From positions 1 to 40,516 of the IMG/VR virus record IMGVR_UViG_3300023284_000693: a stretch of 40,516 bases of DNA; one strand, given 5' to 3'. The notes under the pieces were generated by a model. It searched no databases, was not told the DNA's origin, and worked only from the letters and a program-made list of their open reading frames with translations. The first letter of the stretch is position 1. Each line of letters begins with the position of its first letter. Below are positions 1 through 6,055 of this stretch, piece after piece. A program made the position numbers and the translations under genes. This DNA comes from a virus.

Positions 1-87
1 CAATAATATAAACACCTCCATCAGTGCCAACCCACAAAAACGCTTCAAATCCGCGCAGCGATCCGCTCTCTACACCACATCACCAAA

Positions 88-101
88 TACTCTAAAGAGT
101 A
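88..101. repeat. Perfect 14-bp palindrome
   Basis: TACTCTAAAGAGTA is fully self-complementary. It lies in the control region 19 bp before the first GTGTCCG motif (120-126). It could bind a dimeric regulator; no other copy was found. Confidence 0.5.
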
Positions 102-246
102 TATGGGTGACATTGTAGAGTGTCCGGCAAAAAAACACTAAAAAACACTCGCGGACACCGAAACCTACAGCCCTACTCCCCCGTGGCCTCCAGAGCGTCC
201 GCGACCCATGTATCAACACTAATGGCCAAATGGACGCCGGAAAAGT

Positions 247-273
247 GGCACTCAAACATGTGCCAGGTGTCCG
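247..273. promoter_or_regulatory. GGCAC-N8-GTGCC operator followed by GTGTCCG
   Basis: A perfect dyad GGCAC TCAAACAT GTGCC (247-264), then two bases, then GTGTCCG (267-273). The same composite with identical spacing recurs at 337-363. The dyad is shared with sites at 441, 474, 5814, 40324 and 40365. It is likely a binding site for a dimeric phage regulator; the regulator itself is not identified. Confidence 0.6.
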
Positions 274-336
274 AACAACCCAAATCCTGTGCCGGACATG
301 TGGCACATGTCTACAGCCTTAGTCCCACGTGGACCG

Positions 337-363
337 TGCACTAGGGCTAGTGCCCGGTGTCCG
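337..363. promoter_or_regulatory. Near-consensus operator followed by GTGTCCG
   Basis: TGCAC TAGGGCTA GTGCC (337-354) has one mismatch to the GGCAC-N8-GTGCC family. It is followed after two bases by GTGTCCG at 357-363, exactly as at 247-273. The N8 here is itself nearly symmetric (TAGGGCTA). Confidence 0.5.
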
Positions 364-410
364 TTTGAATCTAACAGTCGTTACACGCGGAACAACTCGC
401 GGACACGCAA

Positions 411-424
411 AGAATTGCAATTCT
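411..424. repeat. Perfect 14-bp palindrome
   Basis: AGAATTGCAATTCT is perfectly self-complementary and lies just before the paired operators at 441 and 474. Possible regulator site; no other copy seen. Confidence 0.45.
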
Positions 425-440
425 CTAAAAAACGTGAATT

Positions 441-458
441 GGCACACACTTTAGTGCC
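441..458. promoter_or_regulatory. GGCAC-N8-GTGCC operator
   Basis: GGCAC ACACTTTA GTGCC; the symmetry extends one base each side to TGGCAC and GTGCCA, and further to TTGGCAC/GTGCCAA. Its centre is 33 bp (about three helical turns) from that of the next site at 474-491, which suits side-by-side binding on one face of the DNA. Confidence 0.6.
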
Positions 459-466
459 AATAAGAT

Positions 467-496
467 TTGACAGGGCACGACCTCGTGTGCCATGAT
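467..496 (+). promoter_or_regulatory. Sigma70-like early promoter with operator in its spacer
   Basis: A perfect -35 TTGACA (467-472) is followed after 18 bp by CATGAT (491-496), a 4/6 match to the -10 consensus. The GGCAC-N8-GTGCC palindrome (474-491) fills the spacer, so bound protein would block RNA polymerase. Transcription would start near 503, about 35 bases before the first early gene at 538. It is the best promoter candidate for the + strand cluster. Confidence 0.6.
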
Positions 497-537
497 TAGA
501 GTGTATCAACAACCAGCACTACCGAGGAGATGAAGAA

Positions 538-711
538 ATGACACTTGATGAAGCCCGGGACGACAACGAGATCACGTTGGATGAGCTTATCCAGGAGCTG
601 AAAGATCATGACTTTAGTGATCCTCTGGATATAGGGGAGTGTAAGGATCACGCTGCCATGGGTAACGGCATGTACAATTCACGCCTTATTATTGAGTGGC
701 TTGGGTATTAG
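538..711 (+). CDS. Small acidic early protein, 57 aa, unknown
   Basis: First gene of the early cluster. ATG 538 is preceded by a strong ribosome site, GAGGAG, eight bases upstream in an ACCGAGGA leader shared with other genes here. The protein is acidic and probably mostly helical (Asp/Glu-rich residues 4-28), with no membrane segment and no recognised domain. It lies about 35 bases downstream of the predicted start of the 467-496 promoter, so it should be expressed immediately after infection. The next gene begins 2 bp after its stop. Small acidic first-expressed phage proteins often inhibit host functions, but nothing here identifies a target. Confidence 0.7.
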   Translation: MTLDEARDDNEITLDELIQELKDHDFSDPLDIGECKDHAAMGNGMYNSRLIIEWLGY

Positions 712-712
712 C

Positions 713-967
713 ATGAACACATCAATCAAGCTCTATTTCTTCCTACTCAACGCCAGCGAAAAGATGTTGCGCAACCTTGACCATGCACTTGAAGACACTT
801 TCATATTCATCAACGGCATCATTAAAGCAGTATGGGATGTCATCATGGGCACGCTCAGGTGTGTGTTTTGGTTATTGATCATAGCGGCGTGTGCTGCGAT
901 GCTATTCTCCATGCCATTGAGCATTATATTAATCATCTTTGTTCTGGTGTTGATCACCGAGCTTTAA
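713..967 (+). CDS. Small membrane protein, 84 aa, unknown
   Basis: The chosen ATG at 713 follows the previous stop by one base; an in-frame upstream TTG at 692 lies inside the preceding gene and is less likely. Residues 1-45 are soluble. Residues about 46-84 are almost continuously hydrophobic, with a methionine-proline break near 65-68 that suggests a two-helix hairpin or one long helix ending at the C-terminus. No family recognised. It is probably an inner-membrane early protein, for example for host takeover or exclusion; that role is inferred only from position. Confidence 0.65.
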   Translation: MNTSIKLYFFLLNASEKMLRNLDHALEDTFIFINGIIKAVWDVIMGTLRCVFWLLIIAACAAMLFSMPLSIILIIFVLVLITEL

Positions 968-990
968 TCCACCCACCGGGGAGTACTACT

Positions 991-1158
991 ATGGATACAG
1001 ACCAACGACTGAGAGAGGCGACGCTATCACCACATGCAACGCATGATTGGGTGTCAGCTATCGAGAGTTACAACCAGGTAATTGATCACGCTGCCCAGAT
1101 GGTAGAGGACGGCGTGCTGACATTCGACGAAGCGCAGTGGCTGGTGTCAGCACACTAA
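991..1158 (+). CDS. Small protein, 55 aa, unknown
   Basis: Starts at ATG 991 with GGGGAG about eight bases upstream. The same frame stays open upstream but overlaps the membrane-protein gene and lacks a ribosome site. Probably all helical (residues 18-50) with a C-terminal segment containing the pattern DGVLTFDEAQWLV. No domain recognised. Part of the same-strand early cluster. Confidence 0.6.
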   Translation: MDTDQRLREATLSPHATHDWVSAIESYNQVIDHAAQMVEDGVLTFDEAQWLVSAH

Positions 1159-1184
1159 TCGCACAATTGTAAGGAGCTACGCAA

Positions 1185-1391
1185 ATGGTTACTGTAAAAT
1201 ACATCATGCTGGATCGTGACACCGGGGAGTTTCTTGGCTCATATCGCGATGTGGATCTATTGGCATGGGAGACGGCAAAGGAATTTATGGAATTCATCGA
1301 AAAACACAAAGCCTGCTTTTGTTCTCTGTATGAAAACACCGGCGTTCAAATTTGCGATGGAATGGTCATCCATATGGAAGTCACCACATAA
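1185..1391 (+). CDS. Small early protein, 68 aa, unknown
   Basis: ATG 1185 has AAGGAG at the expected distance in a leader (GGAGCTACGCAA) nearly repeated before the next gene (GGAGATTACGCAA). The protein begins with a beta-like stretch (VTVKYIMLDRDTGEFLGSY), then a helix rich in Glu/Lys, and ends with a Cys-containing strand. This is a small alpha/beta fold with no family I can name. Confidence 0.65.
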   Translation: MVTVKYIMLDRDTGEFLGSYRDVDLLAWETAKEFMEFIEKHKACFCSLYENTGVQICDGMVIHMEVTT

Positions 1392-1418
1392 ACTATAAAA
1401 CTGTTGGAGATTACGCAA

Positions 1419-1592
1419 ATGGCCTACGGCATAAAGAGTACAAAGACAGATGAATGGTTCATGGGTTTTAAAAAGTCTGATGATGGGTATCAACAGATGT
1501 GGACCCCCAACAAGAACCAGGCAACTCCCTACTCACGAGCCGAAGCTGATGCACAGGCATATTTACTAAATCGCAAGGAGCCAGACAAATGA
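1419..1592 (+). CDS. Small early protein, 57 aa, unknown
   Basis: Translation probably begins at ATG 1419 with TTGGAGA ten bases upstream; a TTG at 1404 is part of that ribosome site and was not chosen. It begins MAYGIKSTKTDEWFMGF and ends with a likely helix (YSRAEADAQAYLL). The stop overlaps the next start by 4 bp (ATGA), implying coupled translation. No family recognised. Confidence 0.65.
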   Translation: MAYGIKSTKTDEWFMGFKKSDDGYQQMWTPNKNQATPYSRAEADAQAYLLNRKEPDK

Positions 1593-1774
1593 AAATCGTA
1601 GCACTGGTCAGCAAGAAAAGCGTTTACGGCACTGAAAAGATTTATCCGGAGAATAACGTCGCAAAGCAGCTCGCCATCATCGCGGGCACCACCACACTCA
1701 CACAGCGAACCGTTCGTGCAGCAAAAGCCATGGGTATCGAGTTCGCACTCAATCAGGAGTTTGAAGGCATATGA
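1589..1774 (+). CDS. Small basic early protein, 61 aa, unknown
   Basis: Coupled by ATGA overlaps to both neighbours. The short basic protein (MKIVALVSKKSVYG...) ends with a helix followed by EFALNQEFEGI. No signal peptide, membrane segment or known motif is visible. Belongs to the run of tiny early genes and has no assigned function. Confidence 0.6.
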   Translation: MKIVALVSKKSVYGTEKIYPENNVAKQLAIIAGTTTLTQRTVRAAKAMGIEFALNQEFEGI

Positions 1775-1998
1775 TTTATCAAAAGCAACCGCCAACGGAA
1801 TATGGATTCAAAGATTTTAACGGCAATGCCTGGTGTGACCGGTGGGTTGATACCTCTAACTGGTTAACCAGAGACGTCAACAAGTCCGCCGGGCGTATCG
1901 TCATGCCCGATTCACTGGTTCAGCAGGAGCGTGACCGTTTCCTTGACCAGCGCCATAGGCACTATGTATTGTGTGCCGGGATTGCGCGAGGACGGTAA
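1771..1998 (+). CDS. Small protein, 75 aa, unknown
   Basis: Starts at ATG 1771 overlapping the preceding stop. Aromatic-rich N-terminal half (YGFKDFNGNAWCDRWVDTSNWL) and an Arg/His-rich C-terminal half with two Cys (residues 22 and 69). No recognised domain. A 74-bp spacer follows before the next weak ORF. Confidence 0.6.
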   Translation: MIYQKQPPTEYGFKDFNGNAWCDRWVDTSNWLTRDVNKSAGRIVMPDSLVQQERDRFLDQRHRHYVLCAGIARGR

Positions 1999-2072
1999 TT
2001 GACAGCCGGGTTTATCAGATGGCACTTGATTGAGCGTCATCGCATAAACTGACTGATACCGAGGATAGGATT

Positions 2073-2144
2073 ATGGGATATAAAAAGGCAACCAGAGAAC
2101 CGGCACGATTTGCAGCTCCAAAATTACGGATTTGTGACCGGTGA
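2073..2144 (+). CDS. Possible 23-aa leader peptide or micro-gene
   Basis: ATG 2073 has a good ribosome site in the recurrent ACCGAGGA context. It encodes a basic 23-residue peptide ending ICDR, whose stop overlaps a GTG start at 2141. It may be a true small protein or just a translated leader that delivers ribosomes to the downstream GTG gene. Too short to judge by composition. Confidence 0.4.
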   Translation: MGYKKATREPARFAAPKLRICDR

Positions 2145-2299
2145 AAGTCATCCGCCGCAAAACGTTCACGCGCATTGGTAGCCTGCGCAACTTCTACAAG
2201 ACGCTCAATCGTCATCAGGCGGAACAATGTACTATTACCCGGACGTTTGCGGGCAACTATAAAATCCAATATCACACAACCGAGAGGGTCAGTAAATGA
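2141..2299 (+). CDS. Small basic protein, 52 aa, unknown
   Basis: Open frame from GTG 2141, overlapping the upstream micro-gene stop (GTGA) and the downstream start at 2296 (ATGA). This suggests translational coupling rather than its own ribosome site. Strongly basic, with many Arg, Lys, Thr and Tyr (KVIRRKTFTRIGSLRNFYKT), which could mean nucleic-acid binding. No family recognised. Confidence 0.5.
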   Translation: MKVIRRKTFTRIGSLRNFYKTLNRHQAEQCTITRTFAGNYKIQYHTTERVSK

Positions 2300-2517
2300 A
2301 AGCAAATTTGATAATGGTCAGGGACATGAAAACCTGGCAGGAATGCGATGAAGCGGTCGAGAGTATTGTACGTGATCATCGTAACTTCTCATGCACATGG
2401 GAGGACTGGAAACGGGGCGCACCCGCCAGTGAGAACCTGAAAGCTTCAGCATCGAAAAAGATCCAGGCACTTAAAAGCCGGGCCGATAAATTCCTGAGCA
2501 AAACGGATGACCAATGA
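2296..2517 (+). CDS. Small helical protein, 73 aa, unknown
   Basis: ATG 2296 sits behind an AACCGAGAGGGTC leader. The N-terminal part contains CDEAVESIVRDH and CTWEDWKRG. The C-terminal half is a Lys/Ala/Ser-rich helix (SKKIQALKSRADKFLSK) likely to be amphipathic. Overlaps both neighbours by 4 bp. No domain recognised. Confidence 0.6.
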   Translation: MKANLIMVRDMKTWQECDEAVESIVRDHRNFSCTWEDWKRGAPASENLKASASKKIQALKSRADKFLSKTDDQ

Positions 2518-2861
2518 CAGATAAGTATAAATTTAGTGCTGAATGGGAAAAACCCACACGGATAAAAGAAATTAATATCCGATTGCCGATGAGGCACACG
2601 CTATGGAAAAACAAAAGTGGCGGGAACGATAATTCCTACCGGGTGTTGTTTGTTACGAATAGGACTAATGTGCATCTGGATCACCCCATGCAGGTAGTGT
2701 GTGAAAATGCATTCAACCATACCAAGTGGAGTGTTGATTTATCAGAATGGGCAAACACCATGGAATTTGAAAGGGCGGAACGCCACTTGCTCACTACGTC
2801 CGAATTGCAGAAGTTGAACCAGGGGTATGAATCGTATTGGAGGGCTCAATGGATAATCTGA
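2514..2861 (+). CDS. Small phage protein, 115 aa; possible DUF1653-like core
   Basis: Starts at ATG 2514 overlapping the upstream stop. The central stretch YRVLFVTNR...HPMQVVCEN...KWSVDLSEW resembles the compact beta domain of DUF1653-type proteins (YRVL...VVY...W.RPL), found in many phages and bacteria with no assigned function. This is a pattern-level match only. The 3' end overlaps the next gene by 13 bp. Confidence 0.6.
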   Translation: MTDKYKFSAEWEKPTRIKEINIRLPMRHTLWKNKSGGNDNSYRVLFVTNRTNVHLDHPMQVVCENAFNHTKWSVDLSEWANTMEFERAERHLLTTSELQKLNQGYESYWRAQWII

Positions 2862-3148
2862 CGCCGAAAACTACCCGCGCCCTACGCATTAGATATGCCG
2901 GATTCCCGGATGGGGAGTTAACTAATGGATGGGGCCATCCATGGATTGATGAACGCAGCGACCTTACAAAATGCTGGCAGCAATTCAACAGGGAAGGGCA
3001 GCCCTGTGGCTCCATGCTTTTTGGCGATGAAGGGCAAATAATCATGCAGTTTGAATCATGCGGCTGGAAAATTGAATCAATCATCATTGTATATAGGGCA
3101 GACGAATTTTATACTTATCTGTTTTCTTCATTGGCCATCCGTTCATGA
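2849..3148 (+). CDS. Small protein, 99 aa, unknown
   Basis: ATG 2849 is preceded by TTGGAGGGC, giving a good ribosome site within the end of the previous gene; the upstream TTG 2837 is part of that site. Contains repeated Gly/Trp turns (GFPDGELTNGWGHPWID) and predicted beta strands (SMLFGDEGQIIMQF). Probably a small beta-rich domain of unknown role. Overlaps the methyltransferase-like gene by 4 bp. Confidence 0.6.
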   Translation: MDNLTPKTTRALRIRYAGFPDGELTNGWGHPWIDERSDLTKCWQQFNREGQPCGSMLFGDEGQIIMQFESCGWKIESIIIVYRADEFYTYLFSSLAIRS

Positions 3149-3825
3149 GAGTTCTAATTGGCTGCGAGAAAAGTGGCATCGTCCGCGATTGGTTTACCAC
3201 CCTTGGCCATGACGCCTGGAGTTGTGACCTTCAGCCCAGCGACAGACCAGGTAATCATCTGCAATGCGATATTGAAACGGTGCTGCACATGGAATGGGAT
3301 GTAATCATCCTCTTCCCCGAATGCACAGCTATGTGCGTATCCGGGAACTCCACTTATGCCGCAGGAAAACCAGGATTCCGCAAAAGACAAGAGGCGGTAA
3401 TGTGGACGTTTGATTTATGGTGCAAATGTTTGTTCATGGCTCAGTACGTTGTCATGGAAAACCCGGTCGGTGTTCTGGGAACCATGGCACCAATGCCTAA
3501 ACCCCATTTTGTTCAACCATACGACTTCGGCCATGATGCCAGCAAGAAAACCGGCTTCTTTCTGCATAACCTCCCACCATTGGAACCTACCATACGGTTT
3601 CCAGGTCGCTGGGTCATGGACAAGGGTATTCTCGTTGAGCGATGGTCAAACCAGACTGACACGGGTCACAATGTATTAGGCCCCAGCGATGATCGCGCGG
3701 AGATCCGGGGCCGCACCTACGACGGTATTGCTGAAGCCATGGCTAAACAGTGGTCGGCTTTCATGGCAGCGGAAACCCTGGAGCTGCAACGACAACTAAT
3801 CCATAAACTGAGAACACAGTCATGA
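3145..3825 (+). CDS. DNA cytosine methyltransferase-like protein, 226 aa
   Basis: Resembles the short C5-cytosine-methyltransferase-like proteins common in phages. The N-terminal SAM-site pattern is MRVLIGCEKSGIVRD (residues 1-15). Next is an acidic loop around SCDLQPSD (27-33), a PEC motif with Cys60 followed by SG, an ENP motif (105-107), and the K-T-G-F-F-L...LPPL.PT segment typical of this family's second half. Classical C5 enzymes have PPC or PC where this protein has PEC, and the target-recognition domain of restriction-type enzymes is absent. It could methylate phage DNA against host restriction or be a non-catalytic relative. Belongs to the early operon with ATGA overlaps on both sides. 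Confidence 0.75.
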   Translation: MRVLIGCEKSGIVRDWFTTLGHDAWSCDLQPSDRPGNHLQCDIETVLHMEWDVIILFPECTAMCVSGNSTYAAGKPGFRKRQEAVMWTFDLWCKCLFMAQYVVMENPVGVLGTMAPMPKPHFVQPYDFGHDASKKTGFFLHNLPPLEPTIRFPGRWVMDKGILVERWSNQTDTGHNVLGPSDDRAEIRGRTYDGIAEAMAKQWSAFMAAETLELQRQLIHKLRTQS

Positions 3826-3980
3826 CCATTCAAGAGTGGGAAGACATAAAATATTATATGGATATCAATATTGAATTGCAATTAACTGATAGCCGTGATG
3901 AAACCAGAAAAGAAATGTTACGAGATCAATTGCATCAAGCCGAAATGCCTATACTCGTTAAACTAACCGAGGATAAATGA
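3822..3980 (+). CDS. Small acidic helical protein, 52 aa, unknown
   Basis: ATG 3822 overlaps the methyltransferase-like stop by 4 bp. The peptide (MTIQEWEDIKYYMDINIEL...) is probably two helices with balanced charge. The frame ends at TGA 3978, where AACCGAGGATAA also forms the ribosome site for the next gene at 3982. No family recognised. Confidence 0.6.
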   Translation: MTIQEWEDIKYYMDINIELQLTDSRDETRKEMLRDQLHQAEMPILVKLTEDK

Positions 3981-3981
3981 T

Positions 3982-4206
3982 ATGAGTGCCAACAGAAAAA
4001 TTACAATAGCAGTACAACGAGTGGAAGAAGCAAAATTTCATATATCATCTGCCCAGGAGTTCGAACGAAAACGCACTGACAATTACCCCTCCAATCTGCA
4101 AGGCACATGGGGCCATCAGAGAGCAGAGGAAAATGCTACTGAGTTGTTCGCTATATCAGTTGAATTTCAAAATCTTACTGAGCGACTTAAGAAGGTGCAA
4201 GCATGA
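3982..4206 (+). CDS. Small helical protein, 74 aa, unknown
   Basis: ATG 3982 follows an AACCGAGGATAAATGAT leader. The sequence reads as two long helices (residues 6-33 and 48-72) with heptad-like hydrophobics, so a small coiled-coil or helical bundle is likely. Stops with a 4-bp overlap onto the lipoprotein gene. Function unknown. Confidence 0.6.
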   Translation: MSANRKITIAVQRVEEAKFHISSAQEFERKRTDNYPSNLQGTWGHQRAEENATELFAISVEFQNLTERLKKVQA

Positions 4207-4451
4207 ATAAAGACAGACGAAAACAGATTATTGGCATTGTTGCACTGGTACTTATCGTATTGGCTGGTTGTGACCAATCCCCTTATATGCATGGGACCGT
4301 ACTTGAAGTAAATGATACTGGAGTCCGAGTAGAATGGACTGATGGAACTGTCGGTTCCTATCGAACTTCGGATGCCGCATTTATAGGGGACACCGCATGT
4401 GCCTATGCAGGTTCTGGCTATGTTTCTGTTGGATGTGGAGATTATAGATAA
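4203..4451 (+). CDS. Small lipoprotein, 82 aa
   Basis: Begins with Lys/Arg-rich residues (MNKDRRKQ), a hydrophobic stretch (IIGIVALVLIVLAG) and a lipobox VLAGC with Cys at residue 23, the hallmark of a lipoprotein signal. The mature part (about 60 residues) is a small beta-like domain with further Cys residues (CAYAGSGYVSVGCG) that could form a disulfide. It would be anchored in the inner or outer membrane. Phage lipoproteins expressed early often block superinfection; that role is inferred from type and position only. Confidence 0.75.
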   Translation: MNKDRRKQIIGIVALVLIVLAGCDQSPYMHGTVLEVNDTGVRVEWTDGTVGSYRTSDAAFIGDTACAYAGSGYVSVGCGDYR

Positions 4452-5374
4452 TGAAAATACAATACAGAACGCACAACTTTAAACCCAAAAGTCTGGAACT
4501 GATTGAGCGGGCTAACTATGTTATCCAAGAGTTCGAGGCCGATGGCTATACCGTTACGCTTCGTCAATTGTACTATCAGTTCGTGCGTCGATTGTGGATT
4601 GAAAACACGATGGAAAATTACAAAAGTTTCGGCGCAATGATTACCAAAGGTCGCTATGCTGGCATGATTTCATGGAAAGCCATGGAGGATCGAATACGGA
4701 ATATCAAGGAGTACAATTTCTGGGATGATGACCAGGCTTTGATTGATGTGCTGGCAGACCAAATCAAATTCGATTTATGGGCAGACCAGGATCATTATGT
4801 TGAATGTTGGGTCGAGAAAGATGCGCTGGTGCAGGTCATAGCGCGCGCTTGTAGGCCGTTGCAAGTACCCTACCTTTGTTGCCGTGGGTATATGTCAGCG
4901 TCCGAGGCGTGGGCCAGGGGGCAGAAAATGAAGGCCATGACAGAGGAAGGCAAGCAGTGTGTCATTATTCATGTAGGTGACCATGATCCTTCAGGAATAG
5001 ACATGACCCGCGATAACCAGGATCGTCTTAATGAGTTCATTGGACTTGATGACTTCAGCGCATCGGCCGGTATAGATATGCGCCGGGTCGCGCTCAATAT
5101 GGACCAGATCGACAAGCATGATTTACCTCCTGCACCCGCAAAGAAAAGTGACTCACGCAGTGAGGAATATATTGAGCAGTATGGCGATAATTCGTGGGAA
5201 CTGGATGCATTGTTACCCAAGGATCTTGTGAAACTTATCACTGATGCAATCAAACCACTCATTGACTGGGACCTATGGCACCAGCACGATGATGAAGAGG
5301 CAAAAATGAAAGACGATCTTGAAATACTGGCCGGTGCCTGGAGTGAAATTAAACGGTCGTTCTCCTATGATTAA
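4451..5374 (+). CDS. Topo VI-A/Spo11-like Toprim protein, 307 aa
   Basis: The N-terminal segment carries TLRQLYYQFV (residues 36-45), matching the catalytic-tyrosine winged-helix motif of topoisomerase VI subunit A and Spo11, with Tyr41 or Tyr42 as the candidate nucleophile. A Toprim domain follows: VEKDAL (121-126) supplies the metal-binding Glu, GYMSAS (146-151) a core strand, and GDHDPSGID (176-184) the D-x-D pair matching the DGDPYGI motif of Topo VI-A. It is shorter than cellular Topo VI-A. No B subunit or GHKL ATPase is encoded in the window. It may nick, cleave or relax DNA, or help recombination or replication start. Stand-alone Topo VI-A-like proteins are known from mobile elements. 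The ATG overlaps the previous stop by one base. Confidence 0.7.
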   Translation: MKIQYRTHNFKPKSLELIERANYVIQEFEADGYTVTLRQLYYQFVRRLWIENTMENYKSFGAMITKGRYAGMISWKAMEDRIRNIKEYNFWDDDQALIDVLADQIKFDLWADQDHYVECWVEKDALVQVIARACRPLQVPYLCCRGYMSASEAWARGQKMKAMTEEGKQCVIIHVGDHDPSGIDMTRDNQDRLNEFIGLDDFSASAGIDMRRVALNMDQIDKHDLPPAPAKKSDSRSEEYIEQYGDNSWELDALLPKDLVKLITDAIKPLIDWDLWHQHDDEEAKMKDDLEILAGAWSEIKRSFSYD

Positions 5375-5591
5375 ACTGACAGCCCAGTTTTATGAGGACA
5401 ATATTTACGGCTATATAAAATTCAGGGACTTGAAGCAGCACGAACAGGGAACCAGAGCGCAGCCCGCAGACATTAAAATTTTGAATGCTAATCTGTCGCG
5501 GGAAGCACATAAATCAATGAGGCGAGCAATCGCCAACGATATCAACGGCTATATTAAACCCAAACCAGCGGACAATAGGGATCTATTATGA
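5367..5591 (+). CDS. Small protein, 74 aa, unknown
   Basis: ATG 5367 overlaps the end of the Topo VI-A-like gene by 8 bp; a longer frame upstream lies inside that gene. Starts MIKLTAQFYEDNIYGYIKF and has a basic C-terminal half (REAHKSMRRAIANDINGYIKPK). The pairing with the Toprim gene could reflect a functional link. No family recognised. Confidence 0.6.
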   Translation: MIKLTAQFYEDNIYGYIKFRDLKQHEQGTRAQPADIKILNANLSREAHKSMRRAIANDINGYIKPKPADNRDLL

Positions 5592-5803
5592 ATAAACATC
5601 ACGCCAGGTATTTTGTATTAAAAAGGATGTGGCCTTATCTCATATGGTCCTTTGCCGTCATCCTATTATTGGGTTGCGTTTATCTATATTTTGCACCTCC
5701 ATGGTGGTTCGCGTTACCCTTCATTTTTGTCCTTATATTGGTGAACTATCTGGAATATAGAGAGGGTATGCGCTGGCAAAGGCGAGAATACGACCGCATT
5801 TAG
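5588..5803 (+). CDS. Small membrane protein, 71 aa, two predicted TM helices
   Basis: Starts with a basic segment (MNKHHARYFVLKRMW), then two hydrophobic stretches at about residues 17-35 and 38-56 separated by a proline/tryptophan turn (APPWW). It ends with a charged tail rich in Arg/Glu. Both ends are predicted cytoplasmic. An inner-membrane early protein of unknown role. It is the last gene before the operator at 5814, so it may end a transcription segment. Confidence 0.65.
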   Translation: MNKHHARYFVLKRMWPYLIWSFAVILLLGCVYLYFAPPWWFALPFIFVLILVNYLEYREGMRWQRREYDRI

Positions 5804-5813
5804 ATAGTTGCAT

Positions 5814-5831
5814 GGCACGCATAAGTGTGCC
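5814..5831. promoter_or_regulatory. GGCAC-N8-GTGCC operator inside the early cluster
   Basis: GGCAC GCATAAGT GTGCC, a perfect member of the operator family, extending to TGGCAC/GTGCCA. It lies in the only non-coding gap (5804-5857) of this stretch. TTGCAT immediately upstream may be a weak -35, but no convincing -10 follows. It probably controls a second early transcript beginning with the gene at 5858. Confidence 0.55.
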
Positions 5832-5857
5832 ACTCTCCACAAACCGAGGATCAACCA

Positions 5858-6055
5858 ATGAAGAAACAAACCAACCAGCAAAATGTCGCCGAGTACAATC
5901 GTCGCGCATATGGATTGAACGGTGCGATATCAACATCGTGGGACGGCAAGGTTAAAACCTACGCTATTTCCGGCGTTCCTGGCATCCTCACCAAATTTGA
6001 ATCGATCGAGGATGCACTGTTGCGCCTCGACAAACGAGGGGAAAACCAGGTATGA
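5858..6055 (+). CDS. Small protein, 65 aa, unknown
   Basis: ATG 5858 is preceded by AAACCGAGGATCAACC, the recurrent leader with a GAGGA ribosome site; the frame is open upstream through the operator but without a start signal. Basic N-terminus (MKKQTNQQNVAEYNRRAYG), then a small beta region (KVKTYAISGVPGI) and a helix. First gene after the internal operator, so likely the first product of a separate regulated transcript. Confidence 0.6.
   Translation: MKKQTNQQNVAEYNRRAYGLNGAISTSWDGKVKTYAISGVPGILTKFESIEDALLRLDKRGENQV

Larger units (their letters stand above)
1..537. promoter_or_regulatory. Non-coding control region upstream of the early operon
   Basis: No convincing gene is seen here: the short open frames lack ribosome sites and have unnatural composition. 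Instead the stretch is dense in symmetric motifs. It has perfect 14-bp palindromes at 88-101 (TACTCTAAAGAGTA) and 411-424 (AGAATTGCAATTCT), GGCAC-N8-GTGCC palindromes at 247, 441 and 474 with a near copy at 337, and repeated GTGTCCG or its complement at 120, 152, 267, 357 and 400. The first gene follows at 538. I infer an early promoter/operator region; it could also contain a replication origin. Confidence 0.75.

Noticed and set aside
247-264. Operators as LexA boxes
   Set aside because: They do not match the LexA consensus known to me (CTG-N10-CAG) or any other named host regulator I could verify.
70-306. Short - and + frames within the left control region
   Set aside because: No ribosome sites, odd composition, and they overlap palindromes and operators.
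441-491. Sigma54 promoters (TGGCAC resembles the -24 box)
   Set aside because: The required GC of the -12 box is not at the correct distance; the two-fold symmetry of every copy fits operators better.
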